Source: Rhodanobacteraceae bacterium (GTDB lineage Bacteria; Pseudomonadota; Gammaproteobacteria; Xanthomonadales; Rhodanobacteraceae). Taken from it: DNA of 64,000 nt. The stretch lies in the NCBI GenBank assembly GCA_016790075.1, contig JAEUPP010000002.1, positions 1-64,000 of the forward strand, written 5' to 3'. Shown in pieces: positions 16,824-26,870 of the stretch. How positions within the stretch are numbered: the stretch's first letter is position 1; each line of letters opens with the position of its first letter. Position numbers and translations under genes: made by a program. The notes below the pieces were generated by a model. The model was not told the origin of the DNA. It saw only the letters and a program-made list of their open reading frames with translations, and ran no database searches.

Positions 16824-17491
16824 GCGGCGGTTCCCAGAGTGCGGGCGAAGAACGCCAGACTGCGTTCGCGTGCGAGTGCGGCCGACGCAGGATCGTAGTC
16901 GGCCCGCAGGTCACAGTTAAAGCCATGCCCGGCCGCATAGACGTGGATTTCAGCCTGTGGCTGCTTTGCGCGGTGCAGCGCGACGTGTGCGGGCGGAATG
17001 ATCGGATCGGCCTGGCCGAAGTGAAACTGCAGCGGCGCCTGGGCGCGTTCATCGAGAAACGGCAGGCTGCGACCGCCGTAGTAGACCACAGCCGGCAAGG
17101 CCAGCCGCGTCGCGCAAAGAAAGGCGACGGTGCCGCCCCAGCAGTAGCCGACCACTCCCGTGCGTCCGGTAGCGCCGAGCGCCTGCGCCGCGCCAGCAAC
17201 CGCTGTGATCGCGCGATCAAAGCCGACTTCAGCGGCGAGCAGGCGCCCACGCGCCACGCCAGCCTCGTCGTAGTCGAGCTCGACGCCAGTCTCGACAAAG
17301 TCGAACAGGGCGGGCGCTATTGCCAGATAGCCGGCTTGCGCATAGCTGTCGGCGACACGGCGGATATGTGCGTTGACGCCGAAGATTTCCTGTACGACGA
17401 CGATACCGCCGCGGGGTACGCCGTCAGGATCCGCGCGATAGGCCGAAATCGCCGGAAGATTCGGGGTTGGAAGCCGGATGATCTGAGCCAT
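16820..17491 (-). CDS. dienelactone hydrolase family protein
   Basis: 223 residues from ATG 17491 (MAQIIRLP); the in-frame extension to 17533 is unlikely. The DLH alpha/beta hydrolase signature is GIVVVQEIFGVN near the N-terminus, the Cys nucleophile in GYCWGG, the Asp in FGQADPIIP and the His in AGHGFNCD. Probably first gene of the leftward pyroglutamate cluster. Its natural substrate is not deducible and it may be a passenger. Confidence 0.9.
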   Translation of the reverse strand: MAQIIRLPTPNLPAISAYRADPDGVPRGGIVVVQEIFGVNAHIRRVADSYAQAGYLAIAPALFDFVETGVELDYDEAGVARGRLLAAEVGFDRAITAVAGAAQALGATGRTGVVGYCWGGTVAFLCATRLALPAVVYYGGRSLPFLDERAQAPLQFHFGQADPIIPPAHVALHRAKQPQAEIHVYAAGHGFNCDLRADYDPASAALARERSLAFFARTLGTAA

Positions 17492-17590
17492 GGCGATACG
17501 GGTGACTGGCAGGCCGGTGCGGCCGAAAAGCATAGGGCATTGCGGCCGGTTTTTTGCAGCGTTCTGCTGATCGAAGCGGATTGGCCCCTG

Positions 17591-19717
17591 TCACGCGGCG
17601 TAGCGCACGACCCGATTGCGCCCCTGGGCCTTGGCCCGGTAAACCGCGACATCTGCAGCGCCCAGCAGTTCTTCGAGTGTGGAGGCGCCACAGTCGCGCA
17701 GGCTGGCCAGGCCTATGCTGATGGTCGGTCGGCGTCGCGTGCCACTCAAGTTGGCCAGGCCCTGGGCAACCTTGTCGCGCAGGCGTTCGGCGATTGCCGT
17801 CGCGTTGTGCACGTCCCGGCTGGGCATTACCACGATGAACTCCTCGCCGCCGTAGCGGCCGACCATGTCGCCGGGCTCCAGCCACTGGCGCACGATCTGG
17901 ATGCCGCCGGCCAGTACGCGGTCGCCGAACTGATGGCCGTGTTCGTCGTTGATCGACTTGAAATGATCGAAGTCGATCAGCAGCACGGACAGGTCCTGCT
18001 CCTGCCTGTTCGCACAGCGCAAATGCTCGTCGAGCTGGCGCAGTAGATGGCCGCGGTTATAGGCACCGGTCAGTGGGTCGGTGATGGCGGCCTGGTACAG
18101 CTCCGCGGCATGCGTGGAGAGCTTTGCGTTGGCGGCCTCAAGCCGCGCTTCGTGTGCGCTGATTTCCGCGTTCTTCTGCTGTAGTGCGCGATTGAGCTGC
18201 TGGGTCATGCGGTAGCGCCGCAGCAGCAGGACCAGCAGCACGCCGAGCGCCGCCGCAACACCGATGCCGATATTGCGCAGCAGCGCCTGCTGCCCCAGGC
18301 GCAGGCGCTGCACTTCGTTGTTGAGGCTCAGCAGGCGTATGCGCTGATCGGCCTCGGCGCGTTCGTAGCGCGATTTCAACGCAGCGAGCTGGCGTCCCGA
18401 GCGCGTACCCAGCAGTTCTTCCCGCAAAGCGGCACGGCGATGGGTGAATTCGATAGCTGCCGCAAGCTGGCCACTGGCCAGGGCCAGGTCTTCACGCGCG
18501 GCATAGGCTTCGCTGAGGCCAGATTTGAGGCCTGCCTGACTCAGAATCCGTATCGCTTCGTCCAGGTGCTTGGTTGCTAGGGCTGAGTCGCCAGCGCGCA
18601 GAGCAAGGCGTCCTAGATGCAGCAGCGCGTTGCCGGTGATCTCGCGATGCGCAAGTCCGCGACCGATTTCGAGCGCGTCCTGCAGCACTGCCGTCGCTTC
18701 GCTGTCGCGATCCAGCCGGATCAGCGCGCGGCCGATCTCGACATTCTCCAGACCTACATAGGGCCGGTTGCCCATACTGGCATCGATGGCGCGTGCCTGC
18801 TGCGCCATGGTCAGCGCCGCCGCAGCGTCGCCTATGTCGTTGCTGAAGCTCGCGTAGCTGCCGAGCGCGCCGGCCAGCGACTGTGGGTCGAGATTGCGCC
18901 GCGACGATTCCAGCGCCGCTTCAAAGTGGATCTTGGCTTGCTCGGTGTCTTCGATTTCGCGGTAGAGCAGGGCGATATTGCGATAGGACAGATCCAGCCG
19001 TTCAGTGCCCCCGAGGGAGCGGCGTAGCTCCAGTGCGGCGATCTGCAGTTCCAGCGCTCGGGCAAAATCGCCGAGATCGCGATGCACGGTGCCCAGGTTC
19101 ATAAGCACCTGGGCTTCGCCGGCACGGTCGTTCTGGCCACGGCGCAGTGCCAATGCGGTTTCCTGATGCGCACGTGCCTCGTCGAGCTTGCCGCGGCGCC
19201 GGGCGATGACGCCGAGATAGCCTTCGGCAGCGGCCTGGCCCTGTAACAGTCCGTTGCGCCGTGACTGCAGCAGCAGTTCGGTCGCAAGAGTCGATGCGCT
19301 GTCGTAGTCGCCACGGGTTAGCGCCAGTGCGACGCTACGGTCCATCGCTTCGATCAGCCAGCGCAAACTGGCCAGCGCCCGGGCCCGTTCGATCGCATTC
19401 TGCCAGGCGTCAGCGGCCGGATCGCTGGCGCCAAGTGCCTGCTCCAGCACGCCGACGTAGCGCGCAAGCTGCAGGCGCGGATAGTGTCCGAACAGCGGGC
19501 CGAGCAGCCGGTCACTGCCACGCCACAGCGTGTGCACGACGCGGGCAACGCGCTGTGATGATGCGGCGATCTGGCCGGCCATGACCGGTGAGAGGTCGTC
19601 TGCATAGAGCCGATCAATGGCGCCAAAGCCGCTGACGAATGCGATGGCCGTAACCGCGGCCAGGCTACGCCTGCGCCACGGATGGATAAGCTGGCGGATT
19701 TGCTGGCCAATCGGCAT
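17591..19717 (-). CDS. TPR-GGDEF diguanylate cyclase, membrane anchored
   Basis: 708 residues. An N-terminal signal anchor (about 17-35) precedes a long run of TPR-like helices (about 120-430) predicted to be periplasmic, then a single membrane helix (IGIGVAAALGVLLVLLLRRY), a short coiled-coil and a C-terminal GGDEF domain with active-site GGEEF at 623-627. GGEEF is active in most cyclases, so it should make c-di-GMP. The inhibitory RxxD I-site five residues upstream reads EPGD, so product inhibition is probably missing. The periplasmic TPRs suggest sensing of an envelope ligand or partner. Confidence 0.9.
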   Translation of the reverse strand: MPIGQQIRQLIHPWRRRSLAAVTAIAFVSGFGAIDRLYADDLSPVMAGQIAASSQRVARVVHTLWRGSDRLLGPLFGHYPRLQLARYVGVLEQALGASDPAADAWQNAIERARALASLRWLIEAMDRSVALALTRGDYDSASTLATELLLQSRRNGLLQGQAAAEGYLGVIARRRGKLDEARAHQETALALRRGQNDRAGEAQVLMNLGTVHRDLGDFARALELQIAALELRRSLGGTERLDLSYRNIALLYREIEDTEQAKIHFEAALESSRRNLDPQSLAGALGSYASFSNDIGDAAAALTMAQQARAIDASMGNRPYVGLENVEIGRALIRLDRDSEATAVLQDALEIGRGLAHREITGNALLHLGRLALRAGDSALATKHLDEAIRILSQAGLKSGLSEAYAAREDLALASGQLAAAIEFTHRRAALREELLGTRSGRQLAALKSRYERAEADQRIRLLSLNNEVQRLRLGQQALLRNIGIGVAAALGVLLVLLLRRYRMTQQLNRALQQKNAEISAHEARLEAANAKLSTHAAELYQAAITDPLTGAYNRGHLLRQLDEHLRCANRQEQDLSVLLIDFDHFKSINDEHGHQFGDRVLAGGIQIVRQWLEPGDMVGRYGGEEFIVVMPSRDVHNATAIAERLRDKVAQGLANLSGTRRRPTISIGLASLRDCGASTLEELLGAADVAVYRAKAQGRNRVVRYAA

Positions 19718-19905
19718 TGCGTGAGGAAGCCCCCGATCTAGGGCCGCCCCATACGGCCCTGGTGGCCAATGCTAGCGCGGGAACGGGTTCAATCCGCGCA
19801 AAAAATTTCGTGCCGAAGTGTCAATCTGTTACGCGCTTCCTGGACATGGTCCGGAGGCCGGGGGCAGCCGGCGCAGCTGACGCTGCCAACGCTACGTTCT
19901 GGCCT

Positions 19906-19911
19906 TACAAT
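19906..19911 (+). promoter_or_regulatory. putative -10 element for rimO
   Basis: TACAATCCGCGG, 29 nt before the rimO ATG. The spacing to the gene matches that of the same element before mrp. No strong -35 is visible. Confidence 0.35.
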
Positions 19912-19940
19912 CCGCGGCTTGCCTTAGCCCCGAGTTTCCC

Positions 19941-21260
19941 ATGTCCCGCCAGAACCCCAAGGTCGGTTTTGTCAGCCTCGGCTGTCCGAAAGCACTGGTT
20001 GATTCCGAACGCATCCTGACCCAGCTCCGCGTCGAGGGTTACGAGATCGTACCGACCTATGACGACGCCGATGTCGTCGTCGTCAATACCTGTGGTTTTA
20101 TCGATGCCGCCGTCGAGGAGTCGCTGGATGCCATTGGCGAAGCACTGGCTGAGAACGGCAAGGTCATCGTGACCGGCTGCCTGGGCGCCAAGGCCGACGT
20201 GATCCGTGAAGCACATCCGGACGTCCTGTCGATTTCCGGCCCTCAGGACTACGCCAGTGTCATGAACGCGGTGCACGCGCAACTGCCGCCCAAGCATGAT
20301 CCCTTTCTCGATCTCGTACCGCCGCAGGGGCTCAAGCTCACGCCCAAGCATTACGCCTATCTCAAGATTTCCGAGGGCTGCAATCATCGCTGTTCGTTCT
20401 GCATCATTCCCTCGATGCGCGGTGATCTGGTTTCGCGCCCGGTCGATCAGGTGCTGATCGAAGCGGAGAAGCTGGTCAAGGGCGGGGTCAGGGAGCTGCT
20501 GGTCATTTCCCAGGACACCAGTGCCTACGGCGTGGATCTCAAATATGCCGAGCATGAATGGCGTGGCAAGTCCTACCGCACGCGCATGACCGAACTGTGC
20601 GAGGGCTTGTCCGAACTCGGAGTCTGGACGCGGCTCCACTACGTCTACCCGTATCCGCATGTTGACGAGATCGTGCCGCTGATGGCGCAGGGCAAGCTGC
20701 TGCCCTACCTGGATATCCCCTTCCAGCATGCAAGCCCGCGAATCCTCAAACTCATGAAGCGCCCCGGGGCGGTGGACAAGGTGCTGGCACGGGTCAAGGC
20801 CTGGCGCGCGATCTGTCCGGACCTCACCATTCGTTCGACCTTTATCGTCGGTTTTCCCGGCGAGACCGAGGCCGAATTTGAAGAGCTGCTGGACTTCTTG
20901 CGCGAAGCCCAGCTCGATCGCGTTGGCGCTTTCGCCTATTCGCCGGTCGAGGGTGCCAAGGCCAACGAACTGCCGGACCCGGTGCCTGAAGACATCAGGG
21001 AAGAACGCCTGGAGCGCTTCATGGAAGTGCAGGCGGAGATCAGCGCCGAGCGCCTCGAGCGCAAGATTGGTAGCCGCATCCGGGTGCTAGTCGATCAGGT
21101 CGACGCCGACGGCGCGATTGCACGTTCGGCCGCCGACGCGCCGGAGATCGATGGTGTTGTACATGTGGATAACGGGCAGAAGTTACGTCCGGGCCAGTTT
21201 GCCGAGGTCGACGTGATTCATGCCGACCAGCATGACCTGTTCGCCCGCTTGCCGGACTGA
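19941..21260 (+). CDS. rimO: ribosomal protein S12 methylthiotransferase
   Basis: 439 residues. The MTTase N-domain has three Cys (15, 51, 80) for the auxiliary 4Fe-4S cluster. The radical-SAM triad is CNHRCSFC (Cys147, 151, 154). The C-terminal TRAM domain begins near residue 375. [14 protein letters not shown] distinguishes RimO from MiaB. It methylthiolates Asp in ribosomal protein S12. Divergent from the GGDEF gene. Confidence 0.96.
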   Translation: MSRQNPKVGFVSLGCPKALVDSERILTQLRVEGYEIVPTYDDADVVVVNTCGFIDAAVEESLDAIGEALAENGKVIVTGCLGAKADVIREAHPDVLSISGPQDYASVMNAVHAQLPPKHDPFLDLVPPQGLKLTPKHYAYLKISEGCNHRCSFCIIPSMRGDLVSRPVDQVLIEAEKLVKGGVRELLVISQDTSAYGVDLKYAEHEWRGKSYRTRMTELCEGLSELGVWTRLHYVYPYPHVDEIVPLMAQGKLLPYLDIPFQHASPRILKLMKRPGAVDKVLARVKAWRAICPDLTIRSTFIVGFPGETEAEFEELLDFLREAQLDRVGAFAYSPVEGAKANELPDPVPEDIREERLERFMEVQAEISAERLERKIGSRIRVLVDQVDADGAIARSAADAPEIDGVVHVDNGQKLRPGQFAEVDVIHADQHDLFARLPD

Positions 21261-21309
21261 AGCAAGCATGCGGGCCAACCGGCACTACCGGGCGCCTGGA
21301 CGTTAGCGC

Positions 21310-22134
21310 ATGCGCTTTGTCGCCCCGACACGCGCGACGCTGGATCGCGCCGTGCTGCAGCGGCCGCCGCTGGCGGCATGGCGCGAGGCCGGCGACTGGA
21401 TGGCCGCGGCGCAGTTTCCCCGTGTCGAGGAGCTCAACCGCGACTGGAACTCGGGCTGGCGTTTTGTCGAACAGACGCCGCAATTGCTCGCCGACGGCCT
21501 GCACTACGAGTCGCGCATTCATGCGCGAGCCGAGATCGCAACACGCGCCGACAATTGGCATGACTTCTTCAATGCGCTGATCTGGCGCCGTTATGCACCG
21601 CTCAAGGCAGCACTTAACCGGCGCCAGGTGGCTGAAATCGCGCGTATGGGTGACAAGCAGCGCAATCGTGCGCAATGCGCCCTGACGCACTTCGACGAGG
21701 GCGGAGTCATCGTCGTGCTGCGCGATCCTGCACTACTCGCACGCTGGAACGCGCACGACTGGCACGGTCTGTTCTGGGACGCACGCCAAGCCTGGGCCGA
21801 CGGCGCGATACGCGCAGAGGTGTTTGGCCATGCATTGCTTGAGATGGCGCTGGTGCCTGACAAGCTCATCACCGGCAAAGCCATTGCGCTGATCGACCAT
21901 GCGGTCGCAGCACCGGCCGATGCGATCGCCACGCTGGCGCACGCGATCGACAGCGGCGCAGTACTCACGGATCCGCAGGAGCTTCGCGCCCTGCCAGTTT
22001 CCGGCATTCCTGGCTGGCATTCGGCCAATGCGGACGCGGCGTTCTATGCCCAGGCCGAGTGTTTCCGGCCATTGCGCGCTGGGCGGGTCTATCCGGAACC
22101 GCTGCCGGTCGCTGCCGCCGGAACGTTGCCGTAG
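21310..22134 (+). CDS. DUF3025 family protein
   Basis: 274 residues. Recognised from [22 protein letters not shown], then [18 protein letters not shown] and the [11 protein letters not shown] and [10 protein letters not shown] segments. DUF3025 is a cytosolic family of unknown function in beta- and gammaproteobacteria. It follows rimO by 49 bp. Its 3' end overlaps the convergent greB gene by 46 bp. Confidence 0.85.
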   Translation: MRFVAPTRATLDRAVLQRPPLAAWREAGDWMAAAQFPRVEELNRDWNSGWRFVEQTPQLLADGLHYESRIHARAEIATRADNWHDFFNALIWRRYAPLKAALNRRQVAEIARMGDKQRNRAQCALTHFDEGGVIVVLRDPALLARWNAHDWHGLFWDARQAWADGAIRAEVFGHALLEMALVPDKLITGKAIALIDHAVAAPADAIATLAHAIDSGAVLTDPQELRALPVSGIPGWHSANADAAFYAQAECFRPLRAGRVYPEPLPVAAAGTLP

Positions 22135-22622
22135 TGAATGTCGAGGACGACGAAGGTCGCGCGGCCGCCCGGTAGCTCCGCGCTGAATTCGTCGTCGACA
22201 TGTTTCTTGAGCGCAGCACGCGCGAGTGGTGAATCGATGCTGATCCAGTTTCGCGCCGCATCGGTTTCGTCGGGCCCTACGATGCGGTAACGCTGCTCAC
22301 GGCCCTGTTCGTCTTCGAGTGTCATCCAGGCGCCGAAGTAGATCGCGCCGCGGTCGGTTGGCGCGTCGGGGGCGATCTTCAGCGATTCGAGCCGTTTGCC
22401 GAGATAGCGCACGCGGCGATCAATCGCACCCAGCTGTTTTTTGCGGTAGGTGTATTCCGCGTTCTCGGAACGGTCGCCCTCGGCCGCGGCAGCGGCAAGC
22501 GCGCGCACCACTTCTGGTCGGCGTTCGCGCCAAAGGTGGTCGAGTTCGGCCTTCAGCGCGTCGTGGCCGGTGCGTGTGATCAGGGCCGTTGATGCGGCTT
22601 GTGGTGGGCGCCAGCGTCCCAT
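22089..22622 (-). CDS. greB: transcription elongation factor GreB
   Basis: 177 residues from ATG 22622. The N-terminal coiled coil carries the acidic tip motif [15 protein letters not shown] that reaches into the RNA polymerase secondary channel. The C-terminal FKBP-like domain includes [24 protein letters not shown] and a final VVLDIHYG. It stimulates cleavage of backtracked RNA. A 14-residue Gly/Ala/Ser tail after DIHYG goes beyond the usual end and creates the overlap with the convergent DUF3025 gene. Confidence 0.93.
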   Translation of the reverse strand: MGRWRPPQAASTALITRTGHDALKAELDHLWRERRPEVVRALAAAAAEGDRSENAEYTYRKKQLGAIDRRVRYLGKRLESLKIAPDAPTDRGAIYFGAWMTLEDEQGREQRYRIVGPDETDAARNWISIDSPLARAALKKHVDDEFSAELPGGRATFVVLDIHYGNVPAAATGSGSG

Positions 22623-22652
22623 GGCGGATCCGTGTCGACTGTAGTCGCCGGC

Positions 22653-22680
22653 ACTATAGGAAATGCGCCGCGTTGTGCAA
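22653..22680 (-). promoter_or_regulatory. sigma70-like promoter of greB
   Basis: Reading leftward: TTGCAC (22675-22680), a 16-bp spacer and TATAGT (22653-22658), 30 nt before the greB ATG. A good match to the consensus in an otherwise GC-rich gap. Confidence 0.6.
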
Positions 22681-22836
22681 GCTGCAGGACGAATTCGCTG
22701 CGGGAACTCGTAGAATCGCGCCGGTCTGGCACGCTCTGGCCAAGCCGTATTCCCGAGCGGGAGCGTGGAGGCAAGCAGCAGGGCAAAGGCGGCCCGCTGC
22801 GAGCGCTGGGCCGGACCTTTCCGGGGGAGTCGTGCT

Positions 22837-24315
22837 GTGTTGATAGTGCCGCTGCATCGTCCGTTCAATCGGGCGAATTTCCCATTCGCGACGATTGCAC
22901 TGGTTCTCGCCAATGTATTCGTGTTCCTGTTCCTGCAAAGTTCTGACGGTGCTGCGGAGCAGCGGGCTGTGGCGTATTACAGCGAAAGCCGCCTCGGTGA
23001 TATCGAATTGCCGCTGTACCGAGAATGGATGCAGAAATATCCTGATTCGCGACGCCAGAAATTTCTGGATGCGCTGGACGAACACGATACGAAAGCGATG
23101 GCTGCGCGTGTGATCCAGTCCGACACCGCCTTTGTACGCGCCTTGCAAGCCGACCAGCTCATGACGCCGCAGGATTCGCGCCATGCGCAGTGGAAACGGC
23201 AGCGTGAGGCGTTCGACCTCCTCTGGCAGGAGCAATTTACCCAGCGCCATCTGCTGCGCAATTCAGAGGTCTCGCCGTCGCGTATGTTCAGTTCGATGTT
23301 CCTGCACGGCAGTTTCGGTCATTTGCTCGGCAACATGATCTTTCTGGTGGTACTGGGCCTGCTCGTCGAGGGCGCGCTGGGTTCGTTGCTGTTCATTGGT
23401 GTCTATCTGCTCGCCGGCTGTGGCGCTGCCTTGGTTGCACTGGGCTATCACTGGGGCGATGCCGGCGGCATGCTCGGTGCGTCTGGAGCTATCGCCGGCC
23501 TGATGGGCGCATATTGCGTGCTCTGGGGTATGCGTAAGGTGCGGGTGTTCTGGTGGGCGTTTGTTGTATTCGACTATTCCCGGGTTACCGCACTCTGGCT
23601 GCTGCCGTTCTGGCTAGGCTGGGAATTGTTCAACCTCGCCGCGAATGCGGATGCAGGCGTCGGCTTTGACGCGCATGCCGGCGGCATAGTCAGCGGCGCG
23701 CTGCTCGCGCTGGGCGTGCGTACTCTGGGCTGGGAGCGGCGCGACTTTCTGGACGAGGATGAAAAAGCCGAACGCGCCAGGGAAAACGACGATGCGCTGA
23801 GCCGTGCACTGCAGCATCTGGGCAAGTTGGAGACGCGCCAGGCGCGGGCGTTGCTTGAGCCGCTGGATGCGGCCGGTCCCCCCTCGCTGGATGTGCGCAT
23901 CGCACTTTATCGCTGCGCGCGTTACGGCAACGAACTGGCGGCGCTGCGGGGTGCAGTGCAGCGGTTGCTTGAACTGCCGGTCGCCGATGCGGCCTCAGCG
24001 CACAAGGTCAAGCAGGTGCTGGACGATTTTCGCAAGATCGACCGGTCTGGCCCGGTGCTGGCGCCCGCTCAGCAATTGCAACTCGCGCGTGCCTGGCTGC
24101 GCATCGGCGCCGACGCCGACGCCGACACGCTGGTTCGCGACTTGGTCCTGCGGGCGGGCGACACGCCCGGCGTGGCGGAAATCTGCTGGCAGCTTGCGCA
24201 GCGCGCACGCGAAGGTTCACCTGAGTGGCGCGCGCGACTTGAATTGATTGCTCAGCACTGTCCGCGCAGTGAATTCGCGCCGAAGGCGGCCTTTCTGCTC
24301 GCACAGGTATCGTGA
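22837..24315 (+). CDS. rhomboid-family intramembrane serine protease with long C-terminal extension
   Basis: 492 residues from GTG 22837, chosen because GGGGGAG lies 7-8 nt upstream. Topology: TM1 (about 15-33), a ~110-residue soluble insertion (35-145), then the rhomboid core with [12 protein letters not shown] (155-166), catalytic Ser216 in GASG and His280 in FDAHAGG. A cytosolic alpha-helical extension (300-492) of repeated-helix character ([21 protein letters not shown]...) is TPR-like. It cleaves membrane proteins within their transmembrane segment; the substrate is unknown. Divergent from greB. Confidence 0.92.
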   Translation: MLIVPLHRPFNRANFPFATIALVLANVFVFLFLQSSDGAAEQRAVAYYSESRLGDIELPLYREWMQKYPDSRRQKFLDALDEHDTKAMAARVIQSDTAFVRALQADQLMTPQDSRHAQWKRQREAFDLLWQEQFTQRHLLRNSEVSPSRMFSSMFLHGSFGHLLGNMIFLVVLGLLVEGALGSLLFIGVYLLAGCGAALVALGYHWGDAGGMLGASGAIAGLMGAYCVLWGMRKVRVFWWAFVVFDYSRVTALWLLPFWLGWELFNLAANADAGVGFDAHAGGIVSGALLALGVRTLGWERRDFLDEDEKAERARENDDALSRALQHLGKLETRQARALLEPLDAAGPPSLDVRIALYRCARYGNELAALRGAVQRLLELPVADAASAHKVKQVLDDFRKIDRSGPVLAPAQQLQLARAWLRIGADADADTLVRDLVLRAGDTPGVAEICWQLAQRAREGSPEWRARLELIAQHCPRSEFAPKAAFLLAQVS

Positions 24316-24636
24316 ATCCGCAGTGGACGTTTCTGGCGGCCGGTAGCGGCACCTGTCTTGAGCCGGGCCAGCGCGGTGGTTGGCCAATACTGATTTTGCT
24401 GGCGTGGACCAATCCGGCTCGTTGAAAGCACGAAAGGCCCGCAGCGACTTGTTGGCTACGCAGGTTGATCAGTTTCCTTACACCGCCACGGAAATGGAAA
24501 GCGTGTGGAAACGTAGCTGGCAGGGGCGATGGTAGACTCCGCAGCCCGCTGGCCGTGTGTGTGCGTTTTTACGGCAGCAGGTGCGATGCGGCAGGGCGGA
24601 TCTGAGCAGAGACCTACCAGACGGAGAATGACGCAA
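24316..24636. other. intergenic gap, no gene seen
   Basis: About 320 bp between the rhomboid gene and the CDF transporter gene. No ORF with coding character was found. A short string GGTTGGCCAATACTGAT near 24380 resembles GGTGGCCAATGCTGAT near 289; this may be chance. No strong promoter hexamers were identified. Confidence 0.4.
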
Positions 24637-25545
24637 ATGGCTGGCAAAGCCGATTCGGTAAAGACGATTTTCTATGCGCTTGGTGCTAATTTTGCGATCT
24701 TCGTCGCCAAGCTTGTCGCAGCCATCATTACCGGCTCCGGCTCCATGCTGGCTGAAGCCGTGCACTCGCTGGCCGACTGCGGCAATCAGGGGCTGTTGCT
24801 GCTGGGTCTGAAGCGCGCCAAGGCGCCACCGTCTCCGGATTTTCCACTAGGTTTCGGCAAAGCAATCTATTTCTGGTCGTTCCTGGTTGCCTTGATGCTG
24901 TTCAGCGTTGGCGGCATGTTTTCGATCTACGAAGGGCTGCACAAGCTGCACAAGCCCGAACCGTTGCAATGGGCCTGGATCGCGGTTGCGGTGCTTACCT
25001 TCGGCATCATCGCTGAATCGCTGTCGATGTGGGGTTGCCTCAAGGAAGTGAACAAGGCACGCGGCGGCCAAAGCCTCTGGCGCTGGTTCCGCGACAGCCG
25101 GCAAAGCGAGTTGATCGTGATCTTCGGCGAGGATCTTGCTGCGCTGCTTGGCCTGGTGTTCGCATTGGTCGCCGTGCTGCTGACCATGGCTACGGGCAAT
25201 CCCATGTATGACGCCGCTGGTTCCATCGGCATTGGCGTGCTGCTGATCGTGGTTGCGGTGTTTATCGCAGTCGAGATCAAAGCCTTGCTGATAGGCCAGG
25301 GCGTGGAGCCGCGCCAGAAGGAGGCGATGCTGAAGTTCCTGGCCGCGCGCGAGGAGGTCAAGCAGGTATACAGCCTGCTGACCTTGCAGATGGGGCCGGA
25401 CGTTATGGTTGCGATCAAGGCCGAGATGGCGCGCTATCTCGCGCCACGAGATCTGATCGAGGATATCAACCGCGTAGAGGCCGCGTTCCGCGCCGAATTC
25501 CCCGACGTGCGCTGGTGTTTCTTCGAGCCCGATAGCGGTGATTGA
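24637..25545 (+). CDS. cation diffusion facilitator (CDF) family transporter
   Basis: 302 residues from ATG 24637, with GGAG 10 nt upstream; ATG 24628 is an alternative but sits too close to GGAG. Six hydrophobic helices and a short C-terminal cytosolic domain. TM2 carries AEAVHSLADCGNQ (metal-site His and Asp). TM5 has FGEDLAALLG, where classical CDFs have HxxxD, as in the SLC30A9-like subgroup. It probably exports divalent cations (Zn, Fe or Mn) from the cytosol. The ion cannot be told from the sequence. Confidence 0.88.
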   Translation: MAGKADSVKTIFYALGANFAIFVAKLVAAIITGSGSMLAEAVHSLADCGNQGLLLLGLKRAKAPPSPDFPLGFGKAIYFWSFLVALMLFSVGGMFSIYEGLHKLHKPEPLQWAWIAVAVLTFGIIAESLSMWGCLKEVNKARGGQSLWRWFRDSRQSELIVIFGEDLAALLGLVFALVAVLLTMATGNPMYDAAGSIGIGVLLIVVAVFIAVEIKALLIGQGVEPRQKEAMLKFLAAREEVKQVYSLLTLQMGPDVMVAIKAEMARYLAPRDLIEDINRVEAAFRAEFPDVRWCFFEPDSGD

Positions 25546-25614
25546 TCGCCGCACCCGGCAGCGTGCGATTTGGCCGACGCAGGCAACGCCGTGAACTGTC
25601 CATGTCGCTGCGCT

Positions 25615-26340
25615 TCAGTCGCCGCGGTAGTAGAGCCCGTCCACCGCTGTCGTGCCGTCGGGCTGTCCGGGCAGTGAAGCCCAGCCCGTGAGTCCTTCGG
25701 GGGTCAGCAGCAGATAGTCGGGGCTGCTGCTGGCGTTGGCGCTGCTCCTGTCGTTGAGCAATACGGTTACCCGCGTGCCGGCGGCAAGCGTGACGCCCAT
25801 TGAGGCGCCTCCCGGACTGTGCTGCAGCGTAACGGCCTGTTTGAGGGTTCCGCTGACGCCGACATGCCGCAACGGTTGTGCCGTCTCGGTAAAGCGGTCA
25901 TTTTTCCATGTATATAATTTGCGTTCGTCATAGAACGTGTTGCTATGTCCTGCGACGTAGATGCGTGCGTCGGGCAGGAACGCAAACTGGGTGCCGGGTG
26001 CGGCGAACACGTCGGTTTCCGCGTTCGCCGCGTCCGGCAGCAGGCGGCAGCTAGGATCGGCGCTGGGGCCAGAGTCGCAGACCAGGGTCAGCGGCGGCAG
26101 CTCTCCCAGGCGCAGCAGCAGGGGCGCCGAGGCATACACGCCGGCTGCTTCGTATTCGGACAACCATGGTGGCGGTGTGGTTTTTTCGGCCCGGTTTGCG
26201 GGATAGAGCACGGTCACTCCCTCGTTCCTGAGCTCAAGTCTTGCAAGCTGCGGAAACGCGGCTGGGAGATCGGCCTTGCCGGCTGCGCAAGCGACTACGG
26301 GCAAGGCCAACAGCAGGGCGATGCGTGAGATTGTGGCCAT
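25615..26340 (-). CDS. secreted hypothetical protein
   Basis: 241 residues from ATG 26340. Signal peptide to about residue 20 (VVACAA-G), with a possible lipobox-like VACA. The mature protein is beta-rich. The C-terminal LLTPEGLTGWASLPGQ looks like the end of an SH3-like domain, but no family is recognised with confidence. Last gene of a leftward operon with sirtuin and slp (35-bp gap to slp). Confidence 0.7.
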   Translation of the reverse strand: MATISRIALLLALPVVACAAGKADLPAAFPQLARLELRNEGVTVLYPANRAEKTTPPPWLSEYEAAGVYASAPLLLRLGELPPLTLVCDSGPSADPSCRLLPDAANAETDVFAAPGTQFAFLPDARIYVAGHSNTFYDERKLYTWKNDRFTETAQPLRHVGVSGTLKQAVTLQHSPGGASMGVTLAAGTRVTVLLNDRSSANASSSPDYLLLTPEGLTGWASLPGQPDGTTAVDGLYYRGD

Positions 26341-26375
26341 GGAATTATTGTCGGCTCGATTGCGGAATCCTGCCT

Positions 26376-26870
26376 TCACAAACGTACTCCGACCCCGACT
26401 CCGAACCGCCATTGCGGACGGTCGAACTGGAATCCCGGTGGCCAGCGATGCACATGGGCCGCTTCCACCAGCGGAAACACATAGGCATGTTCGCCGACCT
26501 GGCCGGCGCGTGTGCCGGCCAGACGGCCAACCAGGGTAATGAACAGACCGTCGGGGTAGTCGTGGCGTTCGACATAGCCCGGCAGCACCACGATAAAGCG
26601 TCCACGTGTGCCGGCCTCGGGTACGGGCCGCTGTGCGCTGTCCAGCGGGTAGGCCAGTACATTGACTTCGGTCTGTGCTTCGCGGTTGTCGACGCCGAGG
26701 ATCATGCCGCCCCAGATGACTTCCGCACCGGCATAACGTTCGGGCGTGGCGGCGACCTCGAACGGCAGGGCCGGCGTAACCGGCCGGGTTGCGACAACGA
26801 CCGGGCGGGTAGCGCAGGCCGACAATGCCGTGAGTGCAACCAGGCAGGACATCAAAGGGCCACGTTTCAT
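26376..26870 (-). CDS. Slp family outer-membrane lipoprotein
   Basis: 164 residues; lipobox LSAC (Cys19). Slp signatures: YAGAEVIWGGMILGVDNR, EVNVLAYPLD, GRFIVVLPGYVERHDYPDG, ITLVGRLAGTRAGQVGEHAYVFPLVEA. Slp proteins (starvation-inducible lipoprotein, YeaY type) sit in the outer membrane and are induced in stationary phase in E. coli. Overlaps the sirtuin stop by ATGA. Confidence 0.9.
   Translation of the reverse strand: MKRGPLMSCLVALTALSACATRPVVVATRPVTPALPFEVAATPERYAGAEVIWGGMILGVDNREAQTEVNVLAYPLDSAQRPVPEAGTRGRFIVVLPGYVERHDYPDGLFITLVGRLAGTRAGQVGEHAYVFPLVEAAHVHRWPPGFQFDRPQWRFGVGVGVRL

Noticed and set aside
286..24395. Similar strings GGTGGCCAATGCTGAT (near 289) and GGTTGGCCAATACTGAT (near 24380)
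   Set aside because: Only two imperfect copies of about 17 bp, both in intergenic DNA; too short to claim a repeat family from this window.
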